Below are positions 1-8,400 of a stretch of DNA of 64,000 nucleotides, in pieces. The first letter of the stretch is position 1. The number at the start of each line of letters is the position of its first letter. Under the pieces are notes generated by a model that was not told the DNA's origin, did not search any database, and saw only the letters and a program-made list of their open reading frames with translations. The stretch is from Manganibacter manganicus (GTDB lineage: Bacteria; Pseudomonadota; Alphaproteobacteria; Rhizobiales; Rhizobiaceae), in assembly GCF_002075885.1 (NCBI RefSeq), contig NZ_MDET01000012.1:62001-126000 (forward strand), read 5' to 3'. The position numbers and the translations under genes are program-made.

Positions 1-892
1 CGAGATCGACGAAGTCCACGCCCTGCGCCAGAAGCACGGCCGGCGCCATCGCCAGCGACGTGCCGACCATGCAGCCCACCATGATCGAAAAACCCATCTC
101 TGTCGCGCGGTCGCGTAGCCGCAGAGCTTCGGTCAGGCCGCCGGCCTTGTCCAGCTTGATATTGATCGCGTCGTAAAGCCCCGCAAGCGCTGCGAGGTCT
201 TTGGTCTCATGCAGGCTTTCGTCGGCGCAGACCGGCACCGGATGCTTGAAGGTCGCAAGCATCGCGTCCTTTCCGGCCGGCAAGGGTTGTTCGACCAGCG
301 CCACGCCGAGATCCGCCACTTCAGCGAGGTTCTTTGCGACCGTATCGTCACTCCAGCCTTCATTGGCATCGACAATGAGACGGCTGTCCGGTGCCGCCTC
401 CCGCACCGCCCGGATGCGGGCCAGATCATCGCCGCCGCCGCCGATCTTGAGCTTGAGCAGTGGTCGGGCGGCATTCTTGCGGGCTTGCGCCGCCATGGCG
501 CCCGGTTCGTCCAGCGACAGCGTATAGGCCGTCTCCAGCGCCACAGGCGTCAGGCCGAGCCGTTTCGCCACCGATACACCGCTCATCCTGGTTTCGAGCT
601 CCCATAGCGCGCAATCGATCGCATTGCGCGCGGCCCCCGCCGGCATGGCGTCGAGCAGGGCCTCGCGATCCAGCCCCATGGCGAGTTGGCTGCGCAACTG
701 GCCGATTTGTGCCTGCACGCTTTCCATCGTCTCGCCATAGCGCCTGTAGGGTACGCATTCGCCGCGCCCGATGGCATTGCCGTCGCGTATGGTGCATGTC
801 AGCACTTCGGCTTCGGTTTTCGATCCGCGCGAAATGGTGAAGGTGCCGGCAATGGGAAAACGCTCGGCTTCGACAGAAATGACACGCACCAT
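1..892 (-). CDS. dgcA: Dipeptide epimerase / N-acetyl-D-glutamate racemase DgcA-like (3' end cut off by window)
   Basis: An open frame of 297 codons runs from an ATG at 892 to the window edge without a stop, so the C-terminus is missing. The protein belongs to the enolase superfamily (mandelate racemase/muconate lactonizing group). Visible hallmarks in order are an N-terminal capping domain, LKLKIGGGG with the KxK catalytic lysine, the metal ligands in IVDANEGW, VEQPL and CADES, and the second catalytic lysine in AINIKLDKAGGLTEA. Family members epimerise L-Ala-D/L-Glu dipeptides during murein recycling or racemise N-acetyl-D-glutamate (DgcA, usually paired with the DUF1611 protein DgcN). The neighbour that would decide lies outside the window. 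It is divergent from the Mla operon with 77 bp between starts. Confidence 0.85.
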   Translation of the reverse strand, partial: MVRVISVEAERFPIAGTFTISRGSKTEAEVLTCTIRDGNAIGRGECVPYRRYGETMESVQAQIGQLRSQLAMGLDREALLDAMPAGAARNAIDCALWELETRMSGVSVAKRLGLTPVALETAYTLSLDEPGAMAAQARKNAARPLLKLKIGGGGDDLARIRAVREAAPDSRLIVDANEGWSDDTVAKNLAEVADLGVALVEQPLPAGKDAMLATFKHPVPVCADESLHETKDLAALAGLYDAINIKLDKAGGLTEALRLRDRATEMGFSIMVGCMVGTSLAMAPAVLLAQGVDFVDL

Positions 893-969
893 GTTTTTCT
901 ACCCCGGTTGGCAGGAGCGGCGGCATCGCCAAATCGACAGAATCGGCCTGCCACGCTAAACAATGCTCC

Positions 970-2157
970 ATGTTGACGATCGGCAGACGCGGCACAAGCA
1001 GCGCGACCGGTAAAGATGCTGATGACCATTTGCCTCGAGTCGCTGCCAGCGAGGACGGGGACGCCCTGCGCTGTACCTTTTCCGGAAACTGGACGACACG
1101 CACCATCGCCGGGGTCGATGGCGAGATGCGCAAGATCGAGCAGGCGGGCTTTCGCGCCCTGACCCTCGATCTTTCGGGCATCGGGAAGATCGATACGGCC
1201 GGCGCCTGGCTGATCGAGCGGCTGATCGACGTGGCCGAGAAGAAGGGCGCGGCAGTCGATACCCAGGGGGCAAGCGAAGTGACCTCCATCCTGCTTGGCG
1301 CGGTGGGCGATGCCGTCCGGCGTAGCCAGGAGTCGGCATCGGAGCGGCGGCCCAATGTCATCATTCGCTTTCTCGAAGCGATCGGCCGGCGTGTCTATGA
1401 CATGCGTGACGATTTTCTGGCCGCCATGAACATATTGGGCGCCACCATTCGCGGCGCCCAGATGAAACTCGGCCGCGGCCATGGCGTCAATCCGGCGGCG
1501 ATCTTCAACCAGATCGATCGCATGGGCGTGGGCGCGATTCCGGTGGTGGTGCTGATGGCCGGCATTGTCGGCGCCATCGTGGCGCAGCAGGGCGCCTACC
1601 AGCTTCGCTATTTCGGCGCCGACATCTTCGTGGTCGATCTGGTCGGCGTGCTGGTGCTGCGCGAGCTTGGCGTGCTTTTGACGGCGATCATGATCGCCGG
1701 CCGGTCCGGCAGCGCGATCACCGCCGAGATCGGCTCGATGAAAATGCGCGAAGAGGTCGACGCGCTCAAGGTCATCGGCCTCAATCCGATCGGCGTTCTG
1801 GTGTTTCCACGCCTTGTCGCGCTGGCCATCGGGCTGCCATGCCTGACCATTTTCGCCAATTTCGCGGCGCTCGGCGGCGGCATGATGGCCGCCTGGCTTT
1901 ATTCGGACATTCCGCCCGCCGCCTTCATCGACCGGCTGCGCGTGGCGATCGACCTGAGCACCATCTTCGCCGGGCTGATCAAGGCGCCGTTCATGGCCAT
2001 GATCATCGGCATTATCGCCTCGGTCGAAGGCATGAAGGTCGGCGGCAGCGCTGAATCGCTCGGCCAGCACGTCACCGCCTCGGTGGTGAAATCGATATTC
2101 GTGGTCATCGTCCTCGATGGCCTGTTCGCCATATTCTACGCCACGATCAATTTCTGA
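970..2157 (+). CDS. mlaE: MlaE-type lipid ABC transporter permease with N-terminal STAS domain
   Basis: This 395-residue protein combines an N-terminal STAS-like domain (about residues 30-120, with LDLSGIGKIDTAGAW) and a C-terminal MlaE/YrbE permease domain (about 150-395) with several hydrophobic helices and the conserved region around ELGVLLTAIMIAGRSGSAI. MlaE permeases sit in the inner membrane and, with MlaF and an MCE protein, move phospholipids between inner and outer membrane. In E. coli the STAS protein MlaB is separate; here it is fused to the permease. First gene of a four-gene operon: MlaF follows after 3 bp. Confidence 0.93.
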   Translation: MLTIGRRGTSSATGKDADDHLPRVAASEDGDALRCTFSGNWTTRTIAGVDGEMRKIEQAGFRALTLDLSGIGKIDTAGAWLIERLIDVAEKKGAAVDTQGASEVTSILLGAVGDAVRRSQESASERRPNVIIRFLEAIGRRVYDMRDDFLAAMNILGATIRGAQMKLGRGHGVNPAAIFNQIDRMGVGAIPVVVLMAGIVGAIVAQQGAYQLRYFGADIFVVDLVGVLVLRELGVLLTAIMIAGRSGSAITAEIGSMKMREEVDALKVIGLNPIGVLVFPRLVALAIGLPCLTIFANFAALGGGMMAAWLYSDIPPAAFIDRLRVAIDLSTIFAGLIKAPFMAMIIGIIASVEGMKVGGSAESLGQHVTASVVKSIFVVIVLDGLFAIFYATINF

Positions 2158-2160
2158 CCC

Positions 2161-2970
2161 ATGACGATGACCGAAACAGCCACCTATAGCGAGAGCGACG
2201 AGATCGTGCTGTCGGCGCACGACATCACCGTCGCGTTCGGCGACAAGGTCATCCTCGATCATTTGTCGCTCGAAATCAGGCGAGGCGAAATTCTCGGCTT
2301 CGTCGGGGCTTCGGGCGCCGGCAAATCAGTTCTGCTGCGCACCATTCTCGGGCTCAACCGCAAGCAATCCGGCATGATCAGGCTTTTCGGTGTCGATGTC
2401 GAGGAGACGAGCGACATTGAGCGCCTGAAGATCGACATGCGGCTCGGCGTCCTGTTCCAGCATGGCGCGCTGTTTTCGGCGCTCACCGTTCTGGAGAATG
2501 TGCAGGTGCCGATGCGCGAATATCTCGACCTGCCGAGAAAGCTGATGGATGAACTGGCGCTGCTCAAGATCGAACTTGTCGGCCTGCCGCCCGATGCCGC
2601 GCAGAAGTTCCCGTCGGAACTGTCGGGCGGCATGATCAAGCGTGCCGCTCTGGCTAGGGCGCTGGCGCTTGACCCCGATATCGTCTTTCTCGATGAGCCG
2701 ACCTCCGGCCTCGATCCGATCAGCGCCGCCGAATTCGACGAACTGGTCGTCAAGCTGCGCGATACCATGGATCTGACCGTTTACATGGTCACGCATGATC
2801 TCGATTCGCTGTTCACCGCCTGCGACCGCGTCGCGGTGCTCGGCAACAAGAAAGTGCTTGTCGAAGGCACCATCGAGGACATGCTGAAAAGCGAGGAACC
2901 GTGGGTAAAGTCATATTTCCGCGGAAAGCGCGCCCGTCAACTTGATCTTGCCTCCCGCGCACAGCCATAA
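2161..2970 (+). CDS. mlaF: MlaF-type ABC transporter ATPase
   Basis: A 269-residue ABC ATPase that powers the MlaE permease. Visible motifs are the Walker A GASGAGKS (residues 49-56), the Q-loop region LFQHGALFSALTV, the signature LSGGMIKRAALARAL (about 153-167), the Walker B segment IVFLDEPTSGLDP (about 176-188) and the H-loop VTHDLDS. The LFQxGALFxALTV pattern is typical of Mla/retrograde lipid transport ATPases. It begins 3 bp after mlaE and is followed 8 bp later by the MCE gene, so translation is probably coupled. Confidence 0.95.
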   Translation: MTMTETATYSESDEIVLSAHDITVAFGDKVILDHLSLEIRRGEILGFVGASGAGKSVLLRTILGLNRKQSGMIRLFGVDVEETSDIERLKIDMRLGVLFQHGALFSALTVLENVQVPMREYLDLPRKLMDELALLKIELVGLPPDAAQKFPSELSGGMIKRAALARALALDPDIVFLDEPTSGLDPISAAEFDELVVKLRDTMDLTVYMVTHDLDSLFTACDRVAVLGNKKVLVEGTIEDMLKSEEPWVKSYFRGKRARQLDLASRAQP

Positions 2971-2978
2971 GTAGAGCA

Positions 2979-4352
2979 ATGGAAACCAGAGCCAACTACG
3001 TCATTGTCGGCATTTTCACGCTGGTTGCGATCCTGGCGGCATTCGCTTTCGTCTATTGGTCGTCCGCCATCGGCGACCGCGGCGAGACGGTGCTTTTGCG
3101 CGTGCGTATTCCGGGCTCCGCGTCCGGCCTGGGGCGCGGCAGTTTCGTCTTGTTCAACGGCGTCAAGGTTGGTGACGTGCGCCGCGTCTATATCGATGTC
3201 GACAACCCCACGGTCGCCATCGCCGACACCGAGGTGGACCGGCTGACCCCGATCACCAAATCGACAAAGGCGTTTATCGGCCTGGCGGGCCTGACCGGGC
3301 AGGCGAATATCGAGCTCAAGGGCGCAAACCCGCATGAGCCGAAACTGCTCGACGAGGCGGAGATCAACGGGACTGTCGCTGAAATTACAGCCAATCCGTC
3401 GGCTGTCACCAATTTGCTGCAAACCGCGCAGGACATTTTTACCCGCGCCGACAAGGTTTTGTCCCAGCTTGAAGGTTTCACCAACGATGTGCGCGGACCG
3501 CTGACCCAAACCGTGCAGAATGTCCAGAAATTCTCCGACGCGCTGGCCAGCAACTCGGATGGCATAGATAAATTCTTGAGCAGTGTCAGCGCTTTGGCCG
3601 TCGAACTTCAAGGCGTTTCCGGCAAGCTCGACGGTACGCTCAAGGCGGCCGAGGGGCTGCTTAATGCCGTGGACAAGGACAGGGTGAAAGAGATCGTCGC
3701 CAATATCGATACGTTCACCGGAAACCTCAAGACGACGAGCGACCAGTTCGACGACGTCATCAAGAACGTCAACACGGCGGTCGGTTCGATCAACGGCTTT
3801 GCCGCCAAGACCCAAGGCACGCTCGACAAGGTCAACAGCGTGCTCGACGGTATCGACCCCAAGGATGTGCGTGAAGCGATCGCCAATATCCAGGAAGCCA
3901 GCGAGAACGCCAACAAGGCGGCGGCGGACGTTGCCGTGGTGACGCATAAATTCGCCGACCGCGCCGACGACATCGACCAGACCATCCATGACGCACAGCA
4001 GCTTGCAGCGCGGTTGAACAATGCTTCGGTGCGGGTGGACGGCATTTTGCTGAAGGTGGACAAGCTGCTCGGCTCCGACCAGGCAGACGGGCTGGTTGCC
4101 GATGCCAGGGCGACGCTGAAGTCGTTCAAACAGGTGGCCGACACGCTGAATTCGAAATTGGGCGTCATCACCGACAATCTGGCGCGCTTCTCCGGTCAGG
4201 GCTTGCAGAATGTCGAGGCGTTGGTGAAAGACAGCCGCCGTTCGATCGATCGTATCGAGCAGGCCGTCAGTGATTTCCAGCGCAATCCACAGCGCATCTT
4301 GTCCGGTGGCGCCGGCGAGGTTCGCCAGTATGACGGGAGGGCACGGCGTTGA
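2979..4352 (+). CDS. mlaD: MCE/MlaD-family lipid transport protein
   Basis: 457 residues: an N-terminal membrane anchor (about residues 7-28), one MCE domain (about 35-120, containing GSASGLGRGSFVLFNGVKVG), then a roughly 320-residue predominantly helical tail rich in heptad-like Leu/Val/Ala positions. MCE proteins form periplasmic hexamers that carry lipid. E. coli MlaD is only about 183 residues, so this is the long-tailed form, whose helical tail may form an extended conduit or reach towards the outer membrane (inference). Its stop overlaps the TTG start of the lipoprotein gene. Confidence 0.9.
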   Translation: METRANYVIVGIFTLVAILAAFAFVYWSSAIGDRGETVLLRVRIPGSASGLGRGSFVLFNGVKVGDVRRVYIDVDNPTVAIADTEVDRLTPITKSTKAFIGLAGLTGQANIELKGANPHEPKLLDEAEINGTVAEITANPSAVTNLLQTAQDIFTRADKVLSQLEGFTNDVRGPLTQTVQNVQKFSDALASNSDGIDKFLSSVSALAVELQGVSGKLDGTLKAAEGLLNAVDKDRVKEIVANIDTFTGNLKTTSDQFDDVIKNVNTAVGSINGFAAKTQGTLDKVNSVLDGIDPKDVREAIANIQEASENANKAAADVAVVTHKFADRADDIDQTIHDAQQLAARLNNASVRVDGILLKVDKLLGSDQADGLVADARATLKSFKQVADTLNSKLGVITDNLARFSGQGLQNVEALVKDSRRSIDRIEQAVSDFQRNPQRILSGGAGEVRQYDGRARR

Positions 4353-5017
4353 GTTTGCTTCCTGAGACAAGTGATGACGGCGGCGATGCCGGGCGGGACC
4401 GGCCGGCCATCCGCAGGGCGCTGCTGCGTCGCGCGTCGGCGCCGCTGGCCCTGACGCTGGCCGGTTTCGTCATGGCCGGCTGTGCCGCGCTTGGCGCCGG
4501 CCCGCCGCCGCTTGATACGTTCGAGCTTTCAGCGCCTTCCGTAACCGCGCAGCATCACAGCCGGCGCCAGATTCTGATCGCCGAACCTGCCGCGCTCAAG
4601 GCGCTTGACGGCCAGAACATCGTCATCAAGCCGTCGCCGGCCTCGATCCAGTATCTGAAGGGCGCGCAATGGGCGGATCGGCTGCCGCTGATCGTGCAGG
4701 CGCGATTGGCTGAAACATTCCAGGGCGCCGGCAGTTTCGCCGGTGTCGGCAAGCCGGGCGAAGGGCTGGCCATCGACTATCAGGTCATTACCGAAATTCG
4801 TGCCTTCGACATTCGTGTCGATGGCGGCGAGCACGCGCAGGTCGAACTGTTCGTGCGCCTGCTCAACGACCGCAATGGCGAGGTGCGCGCGGCAAGGACA
4901 TTCAGCGCCCGCGCGCCGGTCAGGGGGGGCGGAAATCAGGCCTATGTGGCGGCGTTGGATCAGGCTTTCGGCACCGTTTCCACCGAGATCGTGCGCTGGA
5001 CCGATTCGCAGATCTGA
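4349..5017 (+). CDS. ABC-type transport auxiliary lipoprotein (PqiC/ABC_trans_aux family)
   Basis: A 222-residue lipoprotein starting at TTG and overlapping the MCE stop by 4 bp. A hydrophobic signal ends in the lipobox VMAGC (Cys at residue 45), preceded by an unusually long charged N-terminus, so the true start may lie downstream. The mature part resembles the auxiliary lipoprotein family (PqiC-like) encoded beside MCE operons. The probable role is an outer-membrane-anchored partner of the MCE tube. It is the last gene of the operon. Confidence 0.82.
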   Translation: MSLLPETSDDGGDAGRDRPAIRRALLRRASAPLALTLAGFVMAGCAALGAGPPPLDTFELSAPSVTAQHHSRRQILIAEPAALKALDGQNIVIKPSPASIQYLKGAQWADRLPLIVQARLAETFQGAGSFAGVGKPGEGLAIDYQVITEIRAFDIRVDGGEHAQVELFVRLLNDRNGEVRAARTFSARAPVRGGGNQAYVAALDQAFGTVSTEIVRWTDSQI

Positions 5018-5070
5018 GCGGTGAGTCTCGTTTCACCATCAAGCTTAAGCCAGGGATTTCAAACTCCAGC

Positions 5071-5142
5071 CTCCCTCATGCTGAGGAGCCGGCTGGCCGG
5101 CGTCTCGAAGCACGCACCACCATGAGTGGCACGCTTGCTGCC
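5071..5142. repeat. 72-bp direct repeat, copy 1
   Basis: Begins CTCCCTCATGCTGAGGAGCC and ends GGCACGCTTGCTGCC. Identical over 72 bp to the copy at 5309-5380, same orientation, start-to-start distance 238 bp. The internal palindromes (GAGGAGCCGGCTGGCCGGCG) look like a dispersed intergenic element of rhizobial genomes rather than coding sequence. Confidence 0.85.
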
Positions 5143-5308
5143 CGCTGGCCGCCTCCCACAAGGAGGAAGATTTGCAGCTTTGCCCGTCTTCACCGGTTCC
5201 GCGGCGTTTGTGATTGGCGAAAGCCATTGTGACATCCGATCTCTCTCCTTGTGGGGAGATGGATGCCCTTCGATAAACTCGGGAGGCGAAGGAGGGGGAA
5301 GCACCACC

Positions 5309-5380
5309 CTCCCTCATGCTGAGGAGCCGGCTGGCCGGCGTCTCGAAGCACGCACCACCATGAGTGGCACGCTTGCTGCC
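5309..5380. repeat. 72-bp direct repeat, copy 2
   Basis: Second copy of the element at 5071-5142, identical base for base. It lies 36 bp from the terminator of the giant coiled-coil gene. Confidence 0.85.
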
Positions 5381-5413
5381 GGAGAAAGCTGTTCGGCCTG
5401 TGTGCCCAGAGTG

Positions 5414-5439
5414 AAAAAGGCGGGGACTGGCCCCGCCTT
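5414..5439 (-). terminator. Intrinsic terminator of the giant coiled-coil gene
   Basis: Read on the minus strand, the 9-bp stem AAGGCGGGG / CCCCGCCTT encloses a 5-nt loop and continues into a T-run (five Ts including the stem end). It lies about 22 bp after the stop codon of the minus-strand gene. Confidence 0.8.
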
Positions 5440-5460
5440 CCTCATCATATGCGTCCGACC

Positions 5461-8400
5461 TTACTGGAGCCGGCCGCTGGCGTGAGCCAGCATCGTGTAG
5501 ACCTTGCCGGTATCGGAGGTGAGGTAGGTCTGCCCCATGATGTTGTCGCGATCGTTGCGCGAAACATCTTTCAAGAGCTTCTCGAAATCGCCGCAATAGC
5601 GATCGACCGCGGAGCGGAACTCCGGTTCCGCCTGATATTTGCGGCGGATTTCATCGAAGGTCTGCTGGCCCTTGAGCGTGTAGAGGCGGCGTGTGAACAC
5701 GTCGCGCTCGCCGCGCCGGTAGCGGTTCCACAACTCGATCGAAACGTCGTGGTCGATGGCCCTGGCAATGTCCACGGACAGCGAGTTGAGCGATTCCACG
5801 ACATGCAGCGGTGAGCGCGGGGCAGGGGCCGGGCGTTGCGCCTCGGCTGGCGCCGGCTTGGCAGCGCCGCTGTCACGCGAGGCGCCGCTGAGCAGATCGC
5901 GCACCCAACCGCCCTGCGAGCCCCTTGTTTCGGGGGTGCGCGTTTCCGGCTCGCGCTGGCGAACCGCCGTGCCGCCGCCCTGCGGAGCGCGGGAAGCGGC
6001 TTGCGGCTGCGGGGCTGGCCGCGAGGGTTCGGCGGGCCGGGTTGCCGCCGCCGGCGGCGTGCCGCGCGGCTCCTGTACATCCACGGTGCGGCCGGATTTG
6101 GCGACGATGTCGGACAGTTCCTTGAGCGCGTTGATCTGCTCGGAAACGGCGCGGCGAATGGCCGTGGTCGATTCCTTGGCTTCTTCCGGCATCTCGATGA
6201 CGCCCTTCTTGAGCTCGGCGCGGGTAAGATCCAGCTCGCTCTTGATGGAACCGGCGGTGCGCCGCATCTCGTCGGTGGCGTCGGCGAACCGTTTGGTGGC
6301 GGATTCGACAAGCTCGCTGATGGTTTCGCGGATCTTGTCGGCCGAAGCCATGGTCTTGCCTTCGGCGCTCTGGAGGGTCTGGCCGACCAGATTTTCGAAC
6401 GACTGCATGACCTTTTCCAGTTCCTCCGACTTCTTGACCAGGCCGACCGCCAGGTCGTCCAGCGAAGATTGCCGCTCCAGCGTGTGCTCCAGATTGCTCT
6501 GGGCCGAGCCGAGCAACTCGGACGCGCTGGCAAGCAGGCGGCTGTGCTCATCGAACTTGGTGGCGATGGAGGCCACTTCGCGCAGCGTCGTGGACGACAG
6601 TTCGGTGAGCCGTGTCGTGTTGGAATCGACCAGGCGTGCCGAGCTGGCGAAGGTCTGCGCCGCCTTTTCGGTGGTTGCCGCGAAGCTCTGCGTGCTGCCT
6701 GAAAGCTGGCTTTCGACCTGGCCGAGATTGGCGGATGCCGTCTCGATCAGCGCGTTCAACTGCGCGCTCGACTGGCCCATCCGGTCGATCAGGCCGCTGA
6801 CGCCCTCGGCCAGTGTATTGCGCGCATTCTCGACCGAAGACAGTGTCTCGGCGGTGCGGCTGGCGATGGCCTCGGCCAGCGCCGCGTTTTCCAGACGCAG
6901 CTTCTCGGTGGCGCGCTCGGTCGCTTCCTCCATGCTGCGCTGCAACTCGCCGCCGCCCTGGGCGAAGCGCTCGACGAGAGGACGTGCCGTCTCATCCAGA
7001 ATCTTCGAGATCTCGGTGGAGCGGGCAGCGAGCATGGAGTTCAGCTCGCGGGTGTTGTCGCCGATGGCCCTGGCCGCGTCATTGGTGCTCTGGCCGATAT
7101 GCTGGCCGACCGCGGTGAACGTCTCGGCGATGACATTGGCGCGTTCGACAAGCTGGTTCTCGGCCTGCGAGACCTGCTGGCCGAGCGCCTCGCGCATCGT
7201 CTCGGCGGAGCGGGCCAGCCGGTTCTCGGCCTCCGTGACATGCTCGCCGACGCGGGCAGCCGTTGTCGCGGCACTGGCGGCCAGCCGCTCGTCGGCACCC
7301 GAAAGCGCCTGCTCGATCTCGCGGGCGTGGGCGGCAAGTTCCTCGCCGGTCTGGCGTACATGCTGCGCCACGCGCTGCTCGGTGTCGGTGAAGGCGCCGA
7401 CGATCTGGTCGGCATGGCCGCTGATGGCGGAGGTGCTGTCGGCGATGCGCGAAACCATGCGCTTGTCGGCCGCGTCGAAGACATGGCCGATCTCGGCCAC
7501 GCGGGCGGTTAGTGCCTCGGAACCCTCGGCGATGCGCGACTTCAACTGGCTGTCGGCCGCATCGAAGATCTGGCCGAGCTCGCCGGCGCGCGCCGCCAAT
7601 GCTTGCGCCGATTCGCCGATACGCGAGGACAGCCGCTGATCGGCATCCTCGAAATTGCGCAAAATATCGCCGGCGCGTGCGGCCAGCGACTGCGCCGTCT
7701 CGACCGCGCGGGCAACCAGCTTCTGATCGGCGGCGTCGAAGGTGCCGGCGATGGACTGCGCCTTGCTGTCCAGCTGTGCCGCGGTCTCCTCGGCGCGTGC
7801 CAGCAGCAGGCTCGACGTGTCCTGGGCGCGGGCGGCAAGCCGCTGATCCGCATCCTCGAAGGCGCGGGCAATGTCTTCGGCACGCGCCAGCAGGGCGGTG
7901 GAGGTCTGTTCGGCGCGCTCGGCGATCTTGCGGTCGGCATCGCTGAAGGCGGTGCCGGCCTGCTCATGCAGCGCGGCGGTGACTTCCATGACCTTTTCGC
8001 GCAGGGCGCCGGCGACGAACAGGGCGCTCTTTTCCAGCACGCCACGGATGTTGTCTATGCCGGAGGCAAGCGCGCGTTCGATCGCGCCCGTGCGCTCCTC
8101 GATCACGCCGCCCTGGCGCTCGAAGGCGTCCTCGATGCGTGCGACGTCGCCGGCCAGCCGATCGGAGATCAGCGTGCTGCGCGCCGCAATCTGGTCGATA
8201 TGGCCGGTCACGGCGGTATCGACCTGCCTGCGGGCGTCCACCAGCTTGTCGAGATCCTGCTCGAGCGCCACGGTCAGCATGCTGCGGCCCTCCGCCAGCT
8301 TGCCGACATGGGCAGTGATGATTTCGTCGATCTCGCCACGGCTTGCGACGAGCTTCTGCATGTCGGCTTCCAGCGCCCGGCGCAGAATGTCGCGTCCCTC

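Larger units (their letters stand above)
5018..5460. other. Gene-free stretch with duplicated repeat
   Basis: No convincing protein is encoded here. The 443 bp separate the convergent Mla operon and the giant coiled-coil gene. They hold two identical 72-bp direct repeats, a 166-bp segment between them with short palindromes such as CTCTCCTTGTGGGGAGAT, and an intrinsic terminator for the minus strand. The short frames in it follow the repeat units and lack any recognisable protein features. Confidence 0.7.

Noticed and set aside
799-2262. 487-codon minus-strand frame
   Set aside because: Antisense to mlaE. It also overlaps the real minus-strand epimerase start in a different frame.
2937-4370. 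477-codon minus-strand frame
   Set aside because: Antisense to the MCE gene, which fits the operon and family.
5045-5596. 183-codon minus-strand frame across the 72-bp repeats
   Set aside because: It reads through both repeat copies and the terminator into the end of the giant coiled-coil gene in another frame. The repeat identity is at DNA level and in noncoding sequence.
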